From positions 1 to 64,000 of the forward strand of contig CAISFO010000022.1 in the NCBI GenBank assembly GCA_903884655.1: 64,000 bases of DNA, given 5' to 3'. Source of the stretch: an uncultured Holophagaceae bacterium (GTDB lineage: Bacteria; Acidobacteriota; Holophagae; Holophagales; Holophagaceae). The position numbers and the translations under genes were made by a program. Position 1 is the stretch's first letter; each line of letters opens with the position of its first letter. The notes beneath the pieces are model-generated. The model saw only the letters and a list, made by a program, of their open reading frames with translations. It was not told the DNA's origin and did no database searches. This document shows positions 1 through 9,302 of the stretch, piece by piece.

Positions 1-222
1 CCTGATTCCCTCCTCGCCGGGGCCCGACTGCGCAGAGCCCCCCGGGCTCTGCTTCGTCACCCGGCGGTCGGGAGGTGCAAGATGGCCGCCATGATCCAGA
101 GCGGCCTGGACATCACCCCGGTCATCACCCATCGTTTCGGGATCGACGACTTCCAGAAGGGCTTCGACGCCATGCGGAGCGGGCAGTCAAGGAAGGTGAT
201 CCTGGATTGGGGCGTGAAGTAG
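1..222 (+). CDS. tdh: L-threonine 3-dehydrogenase, C-terminal fragment
   Basis: From about base 82 the frame reads [20 protein letters not shown] and then a [24 protein letters not shown] ending, which is the well-conserved C-terminus of zinc-dependent threonine dehydrogenase (threonine to 2-amino-3-ketobutyrate). The frame is open to the window edge. However, bases 1-80 encode an Arg/Ala/Pro-rich peptide that does not resemble the expected preceding Tdh segment (normally ending ETWYKM), and they contain strong GC-rich palindromes. The gene may therefore carry a repeat insertion or be a broken 3' remnant. The C-terminal identity is strong; intactness cannot be judged from here. Confidence 0.6.
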   Translation, partial: PDSLLAGARLRRAPRALLRHPAVGRCKMAAMIQSGLDITPVITHRFGIDDFQKGFDAMRSGQSRKVILDWGVK

Positions 223-223
223 A

Positions 224-306
224 CTTCAGTCCTCAGTCCTCAGTAAGGGCGCCAAGGGCGCCCTTTTCATGCTGCGGCGCAGCCGCAGCGCTTCTGAGGA
301 CTGAAG
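224..306. repeat. Inverted repeat flanking the tdh terminator
   Basis: CTTCAGTCCTCAG at 224-236 is matched by its reverse complement CTGAGGACTGAAG at 294-306. The two arms bracket the terminator hairpin at 245-267. Similar CAGTCTTCAGTCC text occurs near 19440, in front of spoVG. Function unknown. Confidence 0.6.
245..267 (+). terminator. Rho-independent terminator after tdh
   Basis: An AGGGCGCC / GGCGCCCT stem with a 3-base loop is followed by a short T run, about 20 bases after the tdh stop codon. Confidence 0.7.
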
Positions 307-321
307 CCTGATGACTGAGAC

Positions 322-945
322 TTATCGAATCGGCTGCGGCTGGGGCAGGGGAGGGAAGGCGCTTTCGCTTAGGACCATCCCATCCTTGATGAGGATGTCG
401 GCGGCAAGGCCTTCACCTCCCGGCTGGAGGTCAGTGCCGAGGCAGGCCAAGTAATAGCCATCGAACTTGGTGTTGAATTTCTGCTTCGCGGGCCCCCGCT
501 TGACCGGCACATCCTCGATGGGCTTGGTGACGTAGGGACGGTAGAAGAATGGGTGCCCCCAGGGGGCCTCAGGAACCTGGTCCAGGTATTCGGGCACCAG
601 GTTGCTCAGCGACCCGGGGTATTCGCTCTTGTTGGCCTTGAACCTGATCAGCGCATCGGTGATGCGTTTCATGGCCGCCCGCAGCTGCTTCTGGCGATCG
701 GCCATGTCCCGGTTCACGAAGGCCTCGATCAGGTAGAGATCCCGCTTGGCCTGCTGCGCGGCTTCCGAATCCGGATACCGCTCGGTCAGCTGTCGCATCA
801 TGGCCCTGGCTTCGAGGCTGCGGCCTTCCAGGTTGAGTTTCCGGGCTTCCTCATATAGGTTCGTAGGCAGCCTGGGATCCTCGGAGCTGCACCCGACGGC
901 CAGCAGCAGGAGGGACAAGGCGGGGGCAAAGTGGCGGCGGGGCAT
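322..945 (-). CDS. Predicted lipoprotein with pseudopilin-like C-terminal region
   Basis: A 207-aa protein starting at MPRRHFAPAL, with a hydrophobic leader and a lipobox ending LLLLAVGC, so Cys19 would be lipidated. Residues about 30-75 are helical and TPR-like (EARKLNLEGRSLEARAMM). The C-terminal half has a Y-P-x-SL...LVP-x-YL...P-x-x-PWG-x-P-F-Y pattern, as in the globular part of GspG-type major pseudopilins. Another in-frame ATG lies 12 bases upstream; the first Met with a clean signal peptide was chosen. It is divergent from udk. A role in a type II secretion or pilus assembly is suggested only by this resemblance. Confidence 0.7.
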   Translation of the reverse strand: MPRRHFAPALSLLLLAVGCSSEDPRLPTNLYEEARKLNLEGRSLEARAMMRQLTERYPDSEAAQQAKRDLYLIEAFVNRDMADRQKQLRAAMKRITDALIRFKANKSEYPGSLSNLVPEYLDQVPEAPWGHPFFYRPYVTKPIEDVPVKRGPAKQKFNTKFDGYYLACLGTDLQPGGEGLAADILIKDGMVLSESAFPPLPQPQPIR

Positions 946-1107
946 GGCCCGAACCATAGCAGAGGCAGGGGCCACCTTGAAGTGGGCTGCCCAGCATTTC
1001 AACTGGCACTTTTCGATTCCGGGACCCGAAGGCGGATCTGCCCAGATCAACCAGAAAAGCACCAGTTCTTCCATGACGACCCCTAAGATGGAGCCAAGGG
1101 GGGCGTC

Positions 1108-1761
1108 ATGTCGGATAGGCCGATGCTGGTGGGCATCGTGGGGGGATCGGGCAGTGGGAAAACCTCGGTGGCAGTCGAACTGGTGGATCGGCTCCGGAGG
1201 AAGGGACTGGCTCCGCTCCTGCTGGACATGGACGCCTACTACGCCCCCCTGGAGGTCGTGAAGGGGCGCTTCGACGGCCGCCCCATCAACTGGGACCATC
1301 CCCACGCCTTCGACCTGGAATTGATGGCATCCCACTTGGCGGCCCTGCACCGGGGAGAGAGCATCCGGAAGCCCCGCTACGACTTCACCTTGTCGGATCG
1401 TACCGGCTGGGAAGACCCCCTGCCCCCCAGCCAGGTGGTCATCCTGGAAGGACTTCTGCTTTTCGCGCTGCCCGAGCTAAGAAGCCTGCTGGACATGCGG
1501 GTATTCGTGGACACCGATGCCGATATCCGCATCCTGCGGCGCATCCGGCGGGATACCCAGGAACGGGGCCGCAGTCTCGCCAGCGTCATGGACCAGTACG
1601 AGTCCAGCGTGCGCCCCATGCATCTGGAGTTCGTGGAGCCCAGCAAGCGCTGGGCCGACATCATTGTCCCCACGGGGGTGGAAAACCAGACGGCGATGGA
1701 TGTCATTACTCACCATATCTGCAGCCGAGTGCTCAGCCAGGAGTCCGTCTCTCATGTTTGA
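1108..1761 (+). CDS. udk: Uridine kinase
   Basis: A 217-aa protein that phosphorylates uridine and cytidine to their monophosphates in pyrimidine salvage. The P-loop GGSGSGKT is near residue 12. It is followed by a LLDMDAYY segment typical of uridine kinase and the NWDHPHAFD motif that contacts the nucleoside. The length matches the family. Its last bases (ATGTTTGA) contain the start of the downstream rhodanese gene, so udk, rhodanese and NUDIX genes are translationally coupled. No other function is likely, although related phosphoribulokinase-type enzymes share the fold. Confidence 0.9.
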   Translation: MSDRPMLVGIVGGSGSGKTSVAVELVDRLRRKGLAPLLLDMDAYYAPLEVVKGRFDGRPINWDHPHAFDLELMASHLAALHRGESIRKPRYDFTLSDRTGWEDPLPPSQVVILEGLLLFALPELRSLLDMRVFVDTDADIRILRRIRRDTQERGRSLASVMDQYESSVRPMHLEFVEPSKRWADIIVPTGVENQTAMDVITHHICSRVLSQESVSHV

Positions 1762-2074
1762 AACCGGTCCCCAGCTTGATGCCCGGACCTTCCTGGGCCT
1801 CGATCCCACCCTGGTCCAGGTCCTGGATGTCCGGGAGCGCTGGGAGTACGATCTGGCCCACATCCAAGGGGCCATCCTGATCCCGTTGGGTGAGTTGGCA
1901 CACCGCCTGGGTGAGCTGGATCCGGACCGACCTTTGGCCGTCTACTGCCACCACGGCATGCGCAGCCTCCAGGCCCTCCAGTACCTCCAGGGGGCCGGAT
2001 TCACCGATGTGGCCCACCTTCGCGGTGGCATTGACGCCTACAGTCAGCTGGACCCTACGGTGCCGAGGTACTGA
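1754..2074 (+). CDS. Single-domain rhodanese (sulfurtransferase)
   Basis: A 106-aa protein that is essentially one rhodanese domain. It has the VLDVRERWEYDLAHIQGA entry motif, then the active-site loop CHHGMRS with the sulfur-carrying Cys near residue 74, and ends with HLRGGIDAY. The start ATG lies inside the end of udk, and the stop TGA shares a base with the ATG of the NUDIX gene. It probably transfers sulfane sulfur from thiosulfate or persulfide; the physiological acceptor cannot be read from sequence. The longer frame upstream of this ATG is udk in another frame. Confidence 0.88.
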   Translation: MFETGPQLDARTFLGLDPTLVQVLDVRERWEYDLAHIQGAILIPLGELAHRLGELDPDRPLAVYCHHGMRSLQALQYLQGAGFTDVAHLRGGIDAYSQLDPTVPRY

Positions 2075-2679
2075 TGAGATTGCTGCACTGCCAACCGGAG
2101 GGCTTCGATCCCGCGACACCCTGGACCCAGGAATCCGAAAGCATCCGCCAGGATTCGAGACTCTTCCGCCAGATCGTGGCCCAGCGCCGCAGCCCCCACA
2201 CGGGCCGGGAACACGCCTTCTACCGACTGCAGGGACCGGACTGGGTGAATGTGGTGGCCTTCACCCGCACTGGGGAGCTGCTGGTGGTGGAACAGTTCCG
2301 CCATGGCATCGATGCCCCGACGCTGGAGATCCCCGGGGGAGGCTGCGACCAGGGGGAGGGACCGGCGGAGGCCGCCCGACGGGAGCTGCGCGAAGAAACG
2401 GGCTTCGTATCAGACCACTGGGTGGCCCTGGGCTCGTGCACTCCCAATCCGGCCACTCAGAACAACCGCTGCCACACCTTCCTGGCCCTTGATTGCGACC
2501 CGGACGGCGCCCTGGAACTGGATCCCGCCGAGGAGTTGCAGGTCTGGGCCATGTCCTGGCAGGAATGGCAGGGATGCATGAGCCGGGGGGAGGTCCATCA
2601 CGCCCTCGTCCTCTCCGCCTTCCAACTGCTCGGCCTCTGGCAAGGCTGGCCCTCGCTGCGTCAGCGTCTGGAGTCCTGA
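2074..2679 (+). CDS. NUDIX hydrolase, ADP-ribose pyrophosphatase-like
   Basis: A 201-aa protein with a full Nudix box (G-x5-E-x7-REL-x-EE-x-G), visible as GGGCDQGEGPAEAARREL followed by REETGF near residues 89-112. The VVEQFRHG segment just before the box is typical of ADP-ribose or sugar-nucleotide pyrophosphatases, which suggests housekeeping removal of ADP-ribose. Start overlaps the rhodanese stop by one base. The substrate is inferred from family resemblance only. Confidence 0.85.
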   Translation: MRLLHCQPEGFDPATPWTQESESIRQDSRLFRQIVAQRRSPHTGREHAFYRLQGPDWVNVVAFTRTGELLVVEQFRHGIDAPTLEIPGGGCDQGEGPAEAARRELREETGFVSDHWVALGSCTPNPATQNNRCHTFLALDCDPDGALELDPAEELQVWAMSWQEWQGCMSRGEVHHALVLSAFQLLGLWQGWPSLRQRLES

Positions 2680-2680
2680 C

Positions 2681-3748
2681 ATGATTCGACCCCTCCCGTT
2701 GCTGGCCGTCTCGACCGCCTTGCTGGCCCAGGCGCCCATGCCCAGCGTGCCCCCCTGCCAGATCGCCGGGTCGCCCAATCCTTTGTTCGAGACCCAGCTG
2801 GACCAGGCCATCCGGACCCTCGCCCCGGCCGAGCGCAGAGCCTTCTTCAAGTCCCTCCGCGCCAAACAACGGGAGCTGCAGCATCGCATCCTTGAAGTGG
2901 AACGTGGTCTGCAGGAGGCCCAGTCCCTGCGCAACACCCTCGAACGCGAGGGTTCGCCAAACCTGCCTCAGGGGCAGGCGCTGGTGGATGGGCAGGCCCG
3001 CCTCTTGGCCACCTTCCGGGAGATGGACAAGGTCATCGCCCGCAAGCGCTGGGTGGAGGATCCGATGAAGCTCGATGCGGACGAGCTCAAGGTGGACCTC
3101 TACGGCGGCTTCCAGTTCTCGAGCCTGTTCAGCGAGCAGGATCCGAACGGCTCCTTCTTCTCGAAATCCCGGCCCTTTGTGGCCCTGGACATCCGCCAGA
3201 CCTTCCGGCGTCCCGACCACGACAACTGGCTGGAGGTGTTCAGCACCTTGGCGTTCCAGTCGTCCAGCCTGGAGAGTTCCGACACGGTCAATGTGATCAC
3301 CAGCAGCGGTCAATTCCACGGTGAAGTGGGCCTGTGGTGGATGGAATCCCTCACCGAGCGCGTGAGCTGGGGGGTGGTGGGCTCCGCCGGCGTGGTGGGC
3401 TACAGTCAATCAGTGCAACAGGAGGACCTCACCACCACCTCCCGGGACGAATTCCGCAACCGCTTCAAGCTGGGCCTCACCACGCGGCAGGAGGCGGGCG
3501 CCCTGAAAGGTTCCTTCGCGGAATGGTCCTACCTCCGCGATCCCCTCTTCCGTTACCAGGATCGGCTCTACTTGAGAGGGCGGGTGGTGCTCTCCCAGTT
3601 CGGCTCCCAGGGCGCCAGCGGGGATTTCTACATGGAAGGTTCCGTCAACAAGGGGCGCCATGGCAAGGATGAGGCCGTCATGCTGGTGGGCTTCCGGCTC
3701 AGTACCGTGGCCCTGTTCCGGACCCTTGGCGGCGGCGCCAAGCCCTGA
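2681..3748 (+). CDS. Hypothetical exported protein, probable outer-membrane barrel
   Basis: A 355-aa protein beginning one base after the NUDIX stop. The first ~18 residues (MIRPLPLLAVSTALLAQA) look like a signal peptide. Residues about 45-120 are charged and helical, probably a coiled coil (AERRAFFKSLRAKQRELQHR). The remainder alternates polar and aromatic residues in short amphipathic strands (YGGFQFSSLF, GEVGLWWMESL, GDFYMEGSVN), as in an outer-membrane beta-barrel. No named family was recognised. It is the last gene of the udk run. Confidence 0.65.
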   Translation: MIRPLPLLAVSTALLAQAPMPSVPPCQIAGSPNPLFETQLDQAIRTLAPAERRAFFKSLRAKQRELQHRILEVERGLQEAQSLRNTLEREGSPNLPQGQALVDGQARLLATFREMDKVIARKRWVEDPMKLDADELKVDLYGGFQFSSLFSEQDPNGSFFSKSRPFVALDIRQTFRRPDHDNWLEVFSTLAFQSSSLESSDTVNVITSSGQFHGEVGLWWMESLTERVSWGVVGSAGVVGYSQSVQQEDLTTTSRDEFRNRFKLGLTTRQEAGALKGSFAEWSYLRDPLFRYQDRLYLRGRVVLSQFGSQGASGDFYMEGSVNKGRHGKDEAVMLVGFRLSTVALFRTLGGGAKP

Positions 3749-3993
3749 CCTGGCGGGACCGGCGGGTCGCGGAAAGCGCGGCAATCCACGGCAGCCGCGA
3801 AATGCTCTGGGCCAATCGCACCGATGGGGATGTCTGCAGGCTACCCAGGCTGAAGAATGACCCCTGTCCCAACAGGGGCGTTGACGCGGTGTCGGTGCCT
3901 TCCGCGCATCCTCCCCGTTTTCCGCCACCAGCTTCTTTTCTTAAACCCAGCCAAGGCGCTAGTCTGGAGCTTGATCCGGATGAGGAGCGCCCC
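3749..3993. other. 245-base intergenic region before yajQ
   Basis: GC-rich with no convincing ORF. It contains a small hairpin, CCCCTGTcccAACAGGGG, near 3860-3880 and a TTTTCTTAAA stretch near 3935-3945. It presumably holds the yajQ promoter; nothing more specific is visible. Confidence 0.4.
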
Positions 3994-4491
3994 ATGGCCA
4001 GTGAATGTTCCTTCGATGTTGTCTGCAAAGTGGACCTGGACGAAGTGAAGAACGCCCTGGCCCAGGCCATGAAGGAGATCGGCCAGCGCTACGACTTCAA
4101 GGGCTCCGTATCGAAGATCGAACTGAAGGATGACAAGGTGCTGGTGCTCACCAGCGATGACGAAGTGAAGCTGAAGGCCGTCATCGACGTGCTCCAGACC
4201 AAGCTGCACAAGCGGGGGGTGAGCATCCGGAGCATGGTCTACGGCAAGCTCGAACCCGCAGCCAAGGGCACGGTGCGGCAGGAGGTCACGATCAATCAGG
4301 GCATCCCCGTGGAGAAAGCCAAGGGCCTCATCAAGGCCATCAAGGACGCGAAGATCAAGGTCCAGGCCAGCATCCAGGGCGACCAGCTCCGGGTGAGTGG
4401 CAAGAGCCGCGACGACCTCCAGGAGGTCATCGCCCTGTTCAAGAAGGACGACCAGGGTCTCGATCTCCAGTTCACCAACTACCGCGGCTGA
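3994..4491 (+). CDS. yajQ: YajQ-family nucleotide-binding protein
   Basis: A 165-aa protein of the usual YajQ length. It starts MASECSFDVVCKVDLDEVKN, has the RYDFKGS motif near residue 33 and ends in the conserved LQFTNYR segment. YajQ proteins have two ferredoxin-like RNP-type subdomains and bind RNA or nucleotides; in some bacteria they bind cyclic di-GMP. The ATG at 3994 follows a GAGGAG ribosome site. Longer upstream frames are not needed. The next gene starts 5 bases after the stop. Confidence 0.93.
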   Translation: MASECSFDVVCKVDLDEVKNALAQAMKEIGQRYDFKGSVSKIELKDDKVLVLTSDDEVKLKAVIDVLQTKLHKRGVSIRSMVYGKLEPAAKGTVRQEVTINQGIPVEKAKGLIKAIKDAKIKVQASIQGDQLRVSGKSRDDLQEVIALFKKDDQGLDLQFTNYRG

Positions 4492-4495
4492 GCCC

Positions 4496-5491
4496 TTGAG
4501 TCGACTGGACCTCTCCCGGTACTTCCTTCCCATCGCACCCAAGATCGTGGCTGTGGAGGGGGAGCTGCAGCGCATTCTGCAAAGCGATGTGGAGGTGGTT
4601 CAGAAACTCGCGGATCACGTGCGGGGAGGGCAGGGCAAGCGCCTGCGTCCGGCCCTGGTGATGCTGGCTTCGCGGTTCTGCGGCTTGCAGAACGACCATG
4701 ACGTGCGGTTCGGTGCGGTGTTCGAGCTGATCCACACCGCCACCCTGGTGCATGACGATGTCATCGACCACGCCCAGCTCCGCCGGGGCATGCCGACCCT
4801 GAACCGGCTTTGGGGCAACACTCTGACGGTGCTCTTCGGCGACCTTTTGTACCTGGTGGCCATGGACGAGGCCATTGCCTGCCGCAACTGGCGGATGATG
4901 GAAATCCTGGCCAACGTCACCACCCGCATGACCGAGGGTGAGCTCATCCAGAACGATGTCCTCTTCAAGCTGGATACCAGCCGCAAGGACTACTTCGATA
5001 TCCAGGAGCGAAAGACTGCGCTGCTGTTCAGTGGTTGCACCGAATCCGGCGCTGTGCTCACGGGTCGGCCCGAGGCGGACTGCCTGGCCATGCGCGGCTA
5101 CGGTCTCGAGGTGGGCCGCGCCTTCCAGCTCATCGACGATCTGCTGGACTACACCGCCACCAGCGCCCAGTTGGGGAAGCCCGCCTTCAGCGACCTGCGG
5201 GAAGGCAAGCTCACCCTGCCCATGCTCACGCTCCTGGAGAAGGCCCCCGACGAGGTTCGACCATTGATCCGCACCATCTGGGACCGCGGCGAGGAGGTTC
5301 CCATTCCCGCAGCCGAGGAGACCAGGCTGCGCGCCCTCATCGACCAGCACGACGCCCTGGCCGAGACCCGGCAGCTGGCCCTGAACGCCTCCAGAAACGC
5401 CGTGGCCCACGTGTCAGGCCTGAATGGTGATGTGGATACCGGTCAGCTGCTGCGTGAGATCCCCGAAGCCCTCCTCTCACGGAGCATGTGA
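4496..5491 (+). CDS. Long-chain polyprenyl diphosphate synthase
   Basis: A 331-aa trans-prenyltransferase that extends FPP with IPP to the chain used for quinones or other polyprenols. The first Asp-rich motif is in LVHDDVIDHAQLRRG (about residue 85) and the second in FQLIDDLLDYTATS (about residue 210). GKRLRPALV is also present. No ATG fits; a TTG at 4496 (LSRLDLSRYF) right after the yajQ stop gives a normal-length protein, whereas the longer ATG start would lie deep inside yajQ. Octaprenyl or heptaprenyl specificity cannot be decided from sequence. Confidence 0.87.
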   Translation: MSRLDLSRYFLPIAPKIVAVEGELQRILQSDVEVVQKLADHVRGGQGKRLRPALVMLASRFCGLQNDHDVRFGAVFELIHTATLVHDDVIDHAQLRRGMPTLNRLWGNTLTVLFGDLLYLVAMDEAIACRNWRMMEILANVTTRMTEGELIQNDVLFKLDTSRKDYFDIQERKTALLFSGCTESGAVLTGRPEADCLAMRGYGLEVGRAFQLIDDLLDYTATSAQLGKPAFSDLREGKLTLPMLTLLEKAPDEVRPLIRTIWDRGEEVPIPAAEETRLRALIDQHDALAETRQLALNASRNAVAHVSGLNGDVDTGQLLREIPEALLSRSM

Positions 5492-5530
5492 GCCGGCTTG
5501 ACCTGGGAAGCCTGGTTCGGATCCGTAGAC

Positions 5531-7105
5531 CTATCCTCCCAGTTCGCCCAGCCGAAGGTCGAAGGGGATCCCCGCCCGCTTGCAGGCCGCGATGAAGTTT
5601 TCCTTGTCGGGGCACTTCAGGTAGGCCTCCAGCGGCTCGACCTTCTTGGCCTGGATGAGTTCCAGCAAGGCATCGGTCATGAGCTTCTGGCCGTAGCTGC
5701 GGCCGGTCTGCATGGCGCTGGGGATCTGGAAGTTCTTGCCTTCCCGCATGAGGTTCGCGATGGCCGGGCTGATGAAGAGGGTTTCCAGGGCCGCGACGCG
5801 TCCCCCGCCGATCTTCTTGAGAAGGACCTGGCTCACCACGCACTTCAGGCAATCCGCCAGCATCACCCTGATTTGCTGCTGCCGGTCGGAGGGAAACTGG
5901 TCCACGATGCGGTCGATGGTGCCGATGGCGCTGCTGGTGTGCAGGGTTCCGAAGACCAGGTGCCCGGTGACCGCGGTCTCCAGGGCGATGGCGATGGTCT
6001 CGAGATCCCGCATCTCGCCCACCAGGACCACGTCGGGGTCCTCCCGGAGGGCGGCCCGAAGTCCGCTCTTGAAGCTGTCGGTGTGGGTGCCCACTTCCCG
6101 CTGGTTCACCAGGCAGCCTTTGCGGGGATGCACGAACTCGATGGGATCCTCGATGGTGAGGATGTGATCCCTCCGTTTCTGGTTGGCCAGGTCGAGGATG
6201 GCCGCCAGCGTGGTGGACTTGCCGCTGCCCGTGGGGCCCGTGACCAGCACCAGCCCCTTGGACAGGGTCGCCAGCCGGCGCACATGCTCCGGGAGACCCA
6301 GCCGGTCTGGATCCGGCAACTGGTTGGGAATGACCCGGCAGACCATGCCAGGACCCACCCGGTCCTGGAAAAAGTTCACGCGGAGTCGGCACCCCCCCGC
6401 CTCGTATGAATACGCGAAATCGGCATCATGGTGCTCCTCAAAGCGCTGCCAGATCACCGGAGTAGCCATGGATTCCATCATTTCCAGCAGGGTTGTCGGA
6501 TCCAGGGGCCCAGCATCCTCCAGTTCCTTCATGTCGCCATGGACCCGGACCATGGGCGGCTCCTGGGTGGTGCAGTGCAAGTCCGAACCCTGCTTCTCGA
6601 GCAGGATGCCCAGCAGCTTCTCGATCAGGGGATGTCCCTGGGCCCTGCGGGCGGGGGCCGGTGGTCTGGGGGGCGGAGCCGCCTCTGGCGTCGGGGGTGG
6701 TGTCGGCATGAGCTCTCCAGCCGGTGTCGGAGCAGCCACTTTGGGGGCTGGAGCGGGTTCCAGCGGTGCTGCGGCCCGGGGTGGCTGGGAAATCCGGGAA
6801 GGTCCCTGGTGGTCGGCCTGGATCTGGGGGGTATCCATGTACCGGCTGAGGCGGATCCGGAAGCTCTGCCCGGCCAGGTCGTAGTCGAACTCGATCTCGC
6901 CTTCCTTTTGCCAGGTCCCCTTGAGCTCAGGCGGCACCACGTCCCCGGCAAGGACCTCGACCATCACGGCGGGCAGGACGTTGGGCAGAAGTTCGATGGG
7001 CTCGCCGGATTTCAGCTCCAGCCTCGGTTTCCGGTCGGCTTTCAGTTCCAGGCGAGTGCCCGCCTTGGCAATGACTTGGGCGAGCAGACGGTCTAGCTGG
7101 GCCAT
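5531..7105 (-). CDS. PilT-family retraction ATPase with extra N-terminal module
   Basis: A 524-aa protein. Residues ~157-524 are a complete PilT/PilU ATPase: an N-terminal PAS-like region (SDLHCTTQEPPMVRVHG), Walker A GPTGSGKST (about residue 288), the Asp box IEDPIEFVHP, Walker B DPDVVLVGEMRD and the His box FGTLHTSSA. The PilT retraction motif appears as AIANLMREGK. Ahead of it, residues ~1-100 look like a second, degenerate copy of the PAS-like region, joined by a long Pro/Ala linker. ATG 7105 was chosen for its GGAGAGG ribosome site. It would power type IV pilus retraction or a related motor. Typical PilT is about 350-380 aa, so this is unusually long. Confidence 0.88.
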   Translation of the reverse strand: MAQLDRLLAQVIAKAGTRLELKADRKPRLELKSGEPIELLPNVLPAVMVEVLAGDVVPPELKGTWQKEGEIEFDYDLAGQSFRIRLSRYMDTPQIQADHQGPSRISQPPRAAAPLEPAPAPKVAAPTPAGELMPTPPPTPEAAPPPRPPAPARRAQGHPLIEKLLGILLEKQGSDLHCTTQEPPMVRVHGDMKELEDAGPLDPTTLLEMMESMATPVIWQRFEEHHDADFAYSYEAGGCRLRVNFFQDRVGPGMVCRVIPNQLPDPDRLGLPEHVRRLATLSKGLVLVTGPTGSGKSTTLAAILDLANQKRRDHILTIEDPIEFVHPRKGCLVNQREVGTHTDSFKSGLRAALREDPDVVLVGEMRDLETIAIALETAVTGHLVFGTLHTSSAIGTIDRIVDQFPSDRQQQIRVMLADCLKCVVSQVLLKKIGGGRVAALETLFISPAIANLMREGKNFQIPSAMQTGRSYGQKLMTDALLELIQAKKVEPLEAYLKCPDKENFIAACKRAGIPFDLRLGELGG

Positions 7106-7210
7106 GGTGACCTCTCCAGGTTCCCAAAGGATGCCACGGGTCACAGCCTTCGGGGTTCGACCTCAGACTTCCTCCCGGTAGACTGAAGAACGACCCTTCC
7201 CGGAGTGAGC

Positions 7211-8368
7211 ATGAATATCCACGAATACCAAGCCAAGGAACTGCTTCGGCTTTACAAGGTGGCCACCCCCGATGGGAAGGTGGCCCAGGACGCCGAAGAG
7301 GCCCGCATGATCACCAAGGAATACGGTGGCGCCAGCGTGGTCAAGGCGCAGATCCACGCCGGTGGCCGGGGCAAGGGCGGGGGCGTCAAGTTCGCCAACG
7401 ATCCCGACAAGGCCGCCGAGCTGTTCAAGGCCATCTTCGGCATGCAGCTCATCACCAAGCAGACGGGCGCCGAGGGCCGCAAGGTCCACACCGTGTTCAT
7501 CTCCAAGCCCATCGACATCGCCCGGGAGCTCTACCTGAGCTTCCTGGTGGACCGGGGCTCCAGCCGCGTCACCATCCTGGCCTCCACCGAAGGCGGCGTG
7601 GAGATCGAGGAAGTCGCCGAGAAGACCCCCGAAAAGATCTTCAAGGTGGCCGTGGATCCGGCCCTGGGCCTCTGCGGCTTCCAGGCCCGCCAGGTGGCCT
7701 TCGCCCTGGGCCTCGAGGGCGACACCTTCAAGCAGGCCGTGGTCTTTCTCCAGAACCTCTACAAGCTGTTCATCGACAAAGACTGTTCCATGGTGGAGAT
7801 CAATCCGCTGGTGATCACCAAGGCTGGCGATGTCACCGCCCTGGACGCCAAGATCGGCTTCGACGACAACGCCCTCTTCCGCCACCCGGACGTCCTCGCC
7901 TTCCGCGACCTCAACGAAGAAGCGGAAGAAGAGATCGCCGCCAGCAAGTTCAACCTGAACTTCATCAAGTTGGACGGCCAGATCGGCTGCATGGTCAATG
8001 GCGCGGGCCTGGCCATGGGCACCATGGACATCATCAAGTACCACGGCGGTTCCCCGGCCAACTTCCTGGACGTCGGCGGTGGAGCCACCGAGGATGCGGT
8101 GAAGAACGCCTTCCGCATCATCCTCCAGGACCCTGCCGTGAAAGCCGTGCTGGTGAACATCTTCGGCGGCATCATGCGCTGTGATGTGGTCGCCGCCGGC
8201 ATCGTCAATGCCGCCAAGGAAATCGGCATCCAGGTGCCGGTGGTGGTGCGTTTGGAAGGCACCAACGTCGAGGAGGGCAAGAAGATCCTGGCCGACAGCG
8301 GCCTGAACCTCATCGTCGCCGCCGACCTGAAGGACGCCGCCATGAAGGTGGTGGCTTCCATCAAGTAG
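7211..8368 (+). CDS. sucC: Succinyl-CoA synthetase beta subunit
   Basis: A 385-aa ATP-grasp protein beginning [12 protein letters not shown], the standard SucC start. It has [14 protein letters not shown] in the nucleotide-binding region, MVEINPLVI, and [10 protein letters not shown] near the C-terminus. With SucD it interconverts succinyl-CoA and succinate with substrate-level ATP (or GTP) formation in the TCA cycle. A GTG lies two codons upstream, but ATG 7211 has GGAG six bases ahead. It is divergent from the PilT-like gene; sucD follows after 44 bases. Confidence 0.96.
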   Translation: MNIHEYQAKELLRLYKVATPDGKVAQDAEEARMITKEYGGASVVKAQIHAGGRGKGGGVKFANDPDKAAELFKAIFGMQLITKQTGAEGRKVHTVFISKPIDIARELYLSFLVDRGSSRVTILASTEGGVEIEEVAEKTPEKIFKVAVDPALGLCGFQARQVAFALGLEGDTFKQAVVFLQNLYKLFIDKDCSMVEINPLVITKAGDVTALDAKIGFDDNALFRHPDVLAFRDLNEEAEEEIAASKFNLNFIKLDGQIGCMVNGAGLAMGTMDIIKYHGGSPANFLDVGGGATEDAVKNAFRIILQDPAVKAVLVNIFGGIMRCDVVAAGIVNAAKEIGIQVPVVVRLEGTNVEEGKKILADSGLNLIVAADLKDAAMKVVASIK

Positions 8369-8412
8369 CCTTCCCACGGAACCCGACAGAGTCCAATTTT
8401 ACGAGGTATGAC

Positions 8413-9285
8413 ATGGCAGTTCTCGTAGGCAAGAACACCAAGCTGATTGTCCAGGGCATCACCGGCCGTGAAGGCCTCTTCCACGCCAAGGGCAGCCGCG
8501 ACTACGGCACCAACGTGGTGGGCGGTGTGACGCCTGGCAAGGGGGGCACCGACATCGAGGGCTTCCCCGTCTTCAATACCGTCAAGGAAGCTGTGGCCAA
8601 GACCGGCGCCAACGCCACCATGATCTTCGTGCCACCCGTGGGCGCCGCTGATGCCATCCTCGAAGCCCTGGAAGCCGGCATCGAGCTCATCGTCTGCATC
8701 ACCGAGGGCATTCCCGTCCTCGACATGGTGAAGGTCAAGCGCGTGCTGCCTGACTATCCCAAGAGCCGCCTCATCGGCCCCAACTGCCCGGGCATCATCA
8801 GCCCCGGGCTGGCGAAGATCGGCATCATGCCCGGCCGCATCCACAAGCAGGGCCACGTGGGCGTCGTCAGCCGCTCCGGCACCCTTACCTATGAGGCCGT
8901 GGGCCAGCTCACCGCCCTGGGCATCGGCCAGAGCACCTGCATCGGCATCGGCGGGGACCCCGTCAATGGCACCAGCCACATCGATGCCCTGCGCCTGTTC
9001 CAGGACGACCCGGACACCCACGCCATCATCATGATCGGCGAGATCGGCGGCAGCGCCGAGGAGGAAGCCGCGGAGTTCGTGAAAGAGTACGTCACCAAGC
9101 CCGTGGTGGCCTTCATCGCCGGCCAGACGGCCCCTCCGGGCCGCCGCATGGGCCACGCTGGCGCCATCATCTCCGGAGGCAAGGGCACCGCCGCCGAGAA
9201 GATGAAGGCCCTCACCGCCGCCGGCATCACCGTGGTGCAGAGCCCGGCCGACATGGGCCTCGCCTTGGCCGAGCGGCTGAAGTAG
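8413..9285 (+). CDS. sucD: Succinyl-CoA synthetase alpha subunit
   Basis: A 290-aa protein with the CoA-binding fold ([16 protein letters not shown]), the GPNCPGII motif and the [10 protein letters not shown] loop, whose His becomes phosphorylated during catalysis. It forms the catalytic heterodimer or tetramer with SucC immediately upstream. A clear terminator follows, so sucCD is a two-gene unit. Confidence 0.97.
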   Translation: MAVLVGKNTKLIVQGITGREGLFHAKGSRDYGTNVVGGVTPGKGGTDIEGFPVFNTVKEAVAKTGANATMIFVPPVGAADAILEALEAGIELIVCITEGIPVLDMVKVKRVLPDYPKSRLIGPNCPGIISPGLAKIGIMPGRIHKQGHVGVVSRSGTLTYEAVGQLTALGIGQSTCIGIGGDPVNGTSHIDALRLFQDDPDTHAIIMIGEIGGSAEEEAAEFVKEYVTKPVVAFIAGQTAPPGRRMGHAGAIISGGKGTAAEKMKALTAAGITVVQSPADMGLALAERLK

Positions 9286-9302
9286 TTAATCCTTCAATTG
9301 GC

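Noticed and set aside
3749..3993. Riboswitch or small RNA before yajQ
   Set aside because: Only one short hairpin is visible and no known riboswitch core could be recognised.
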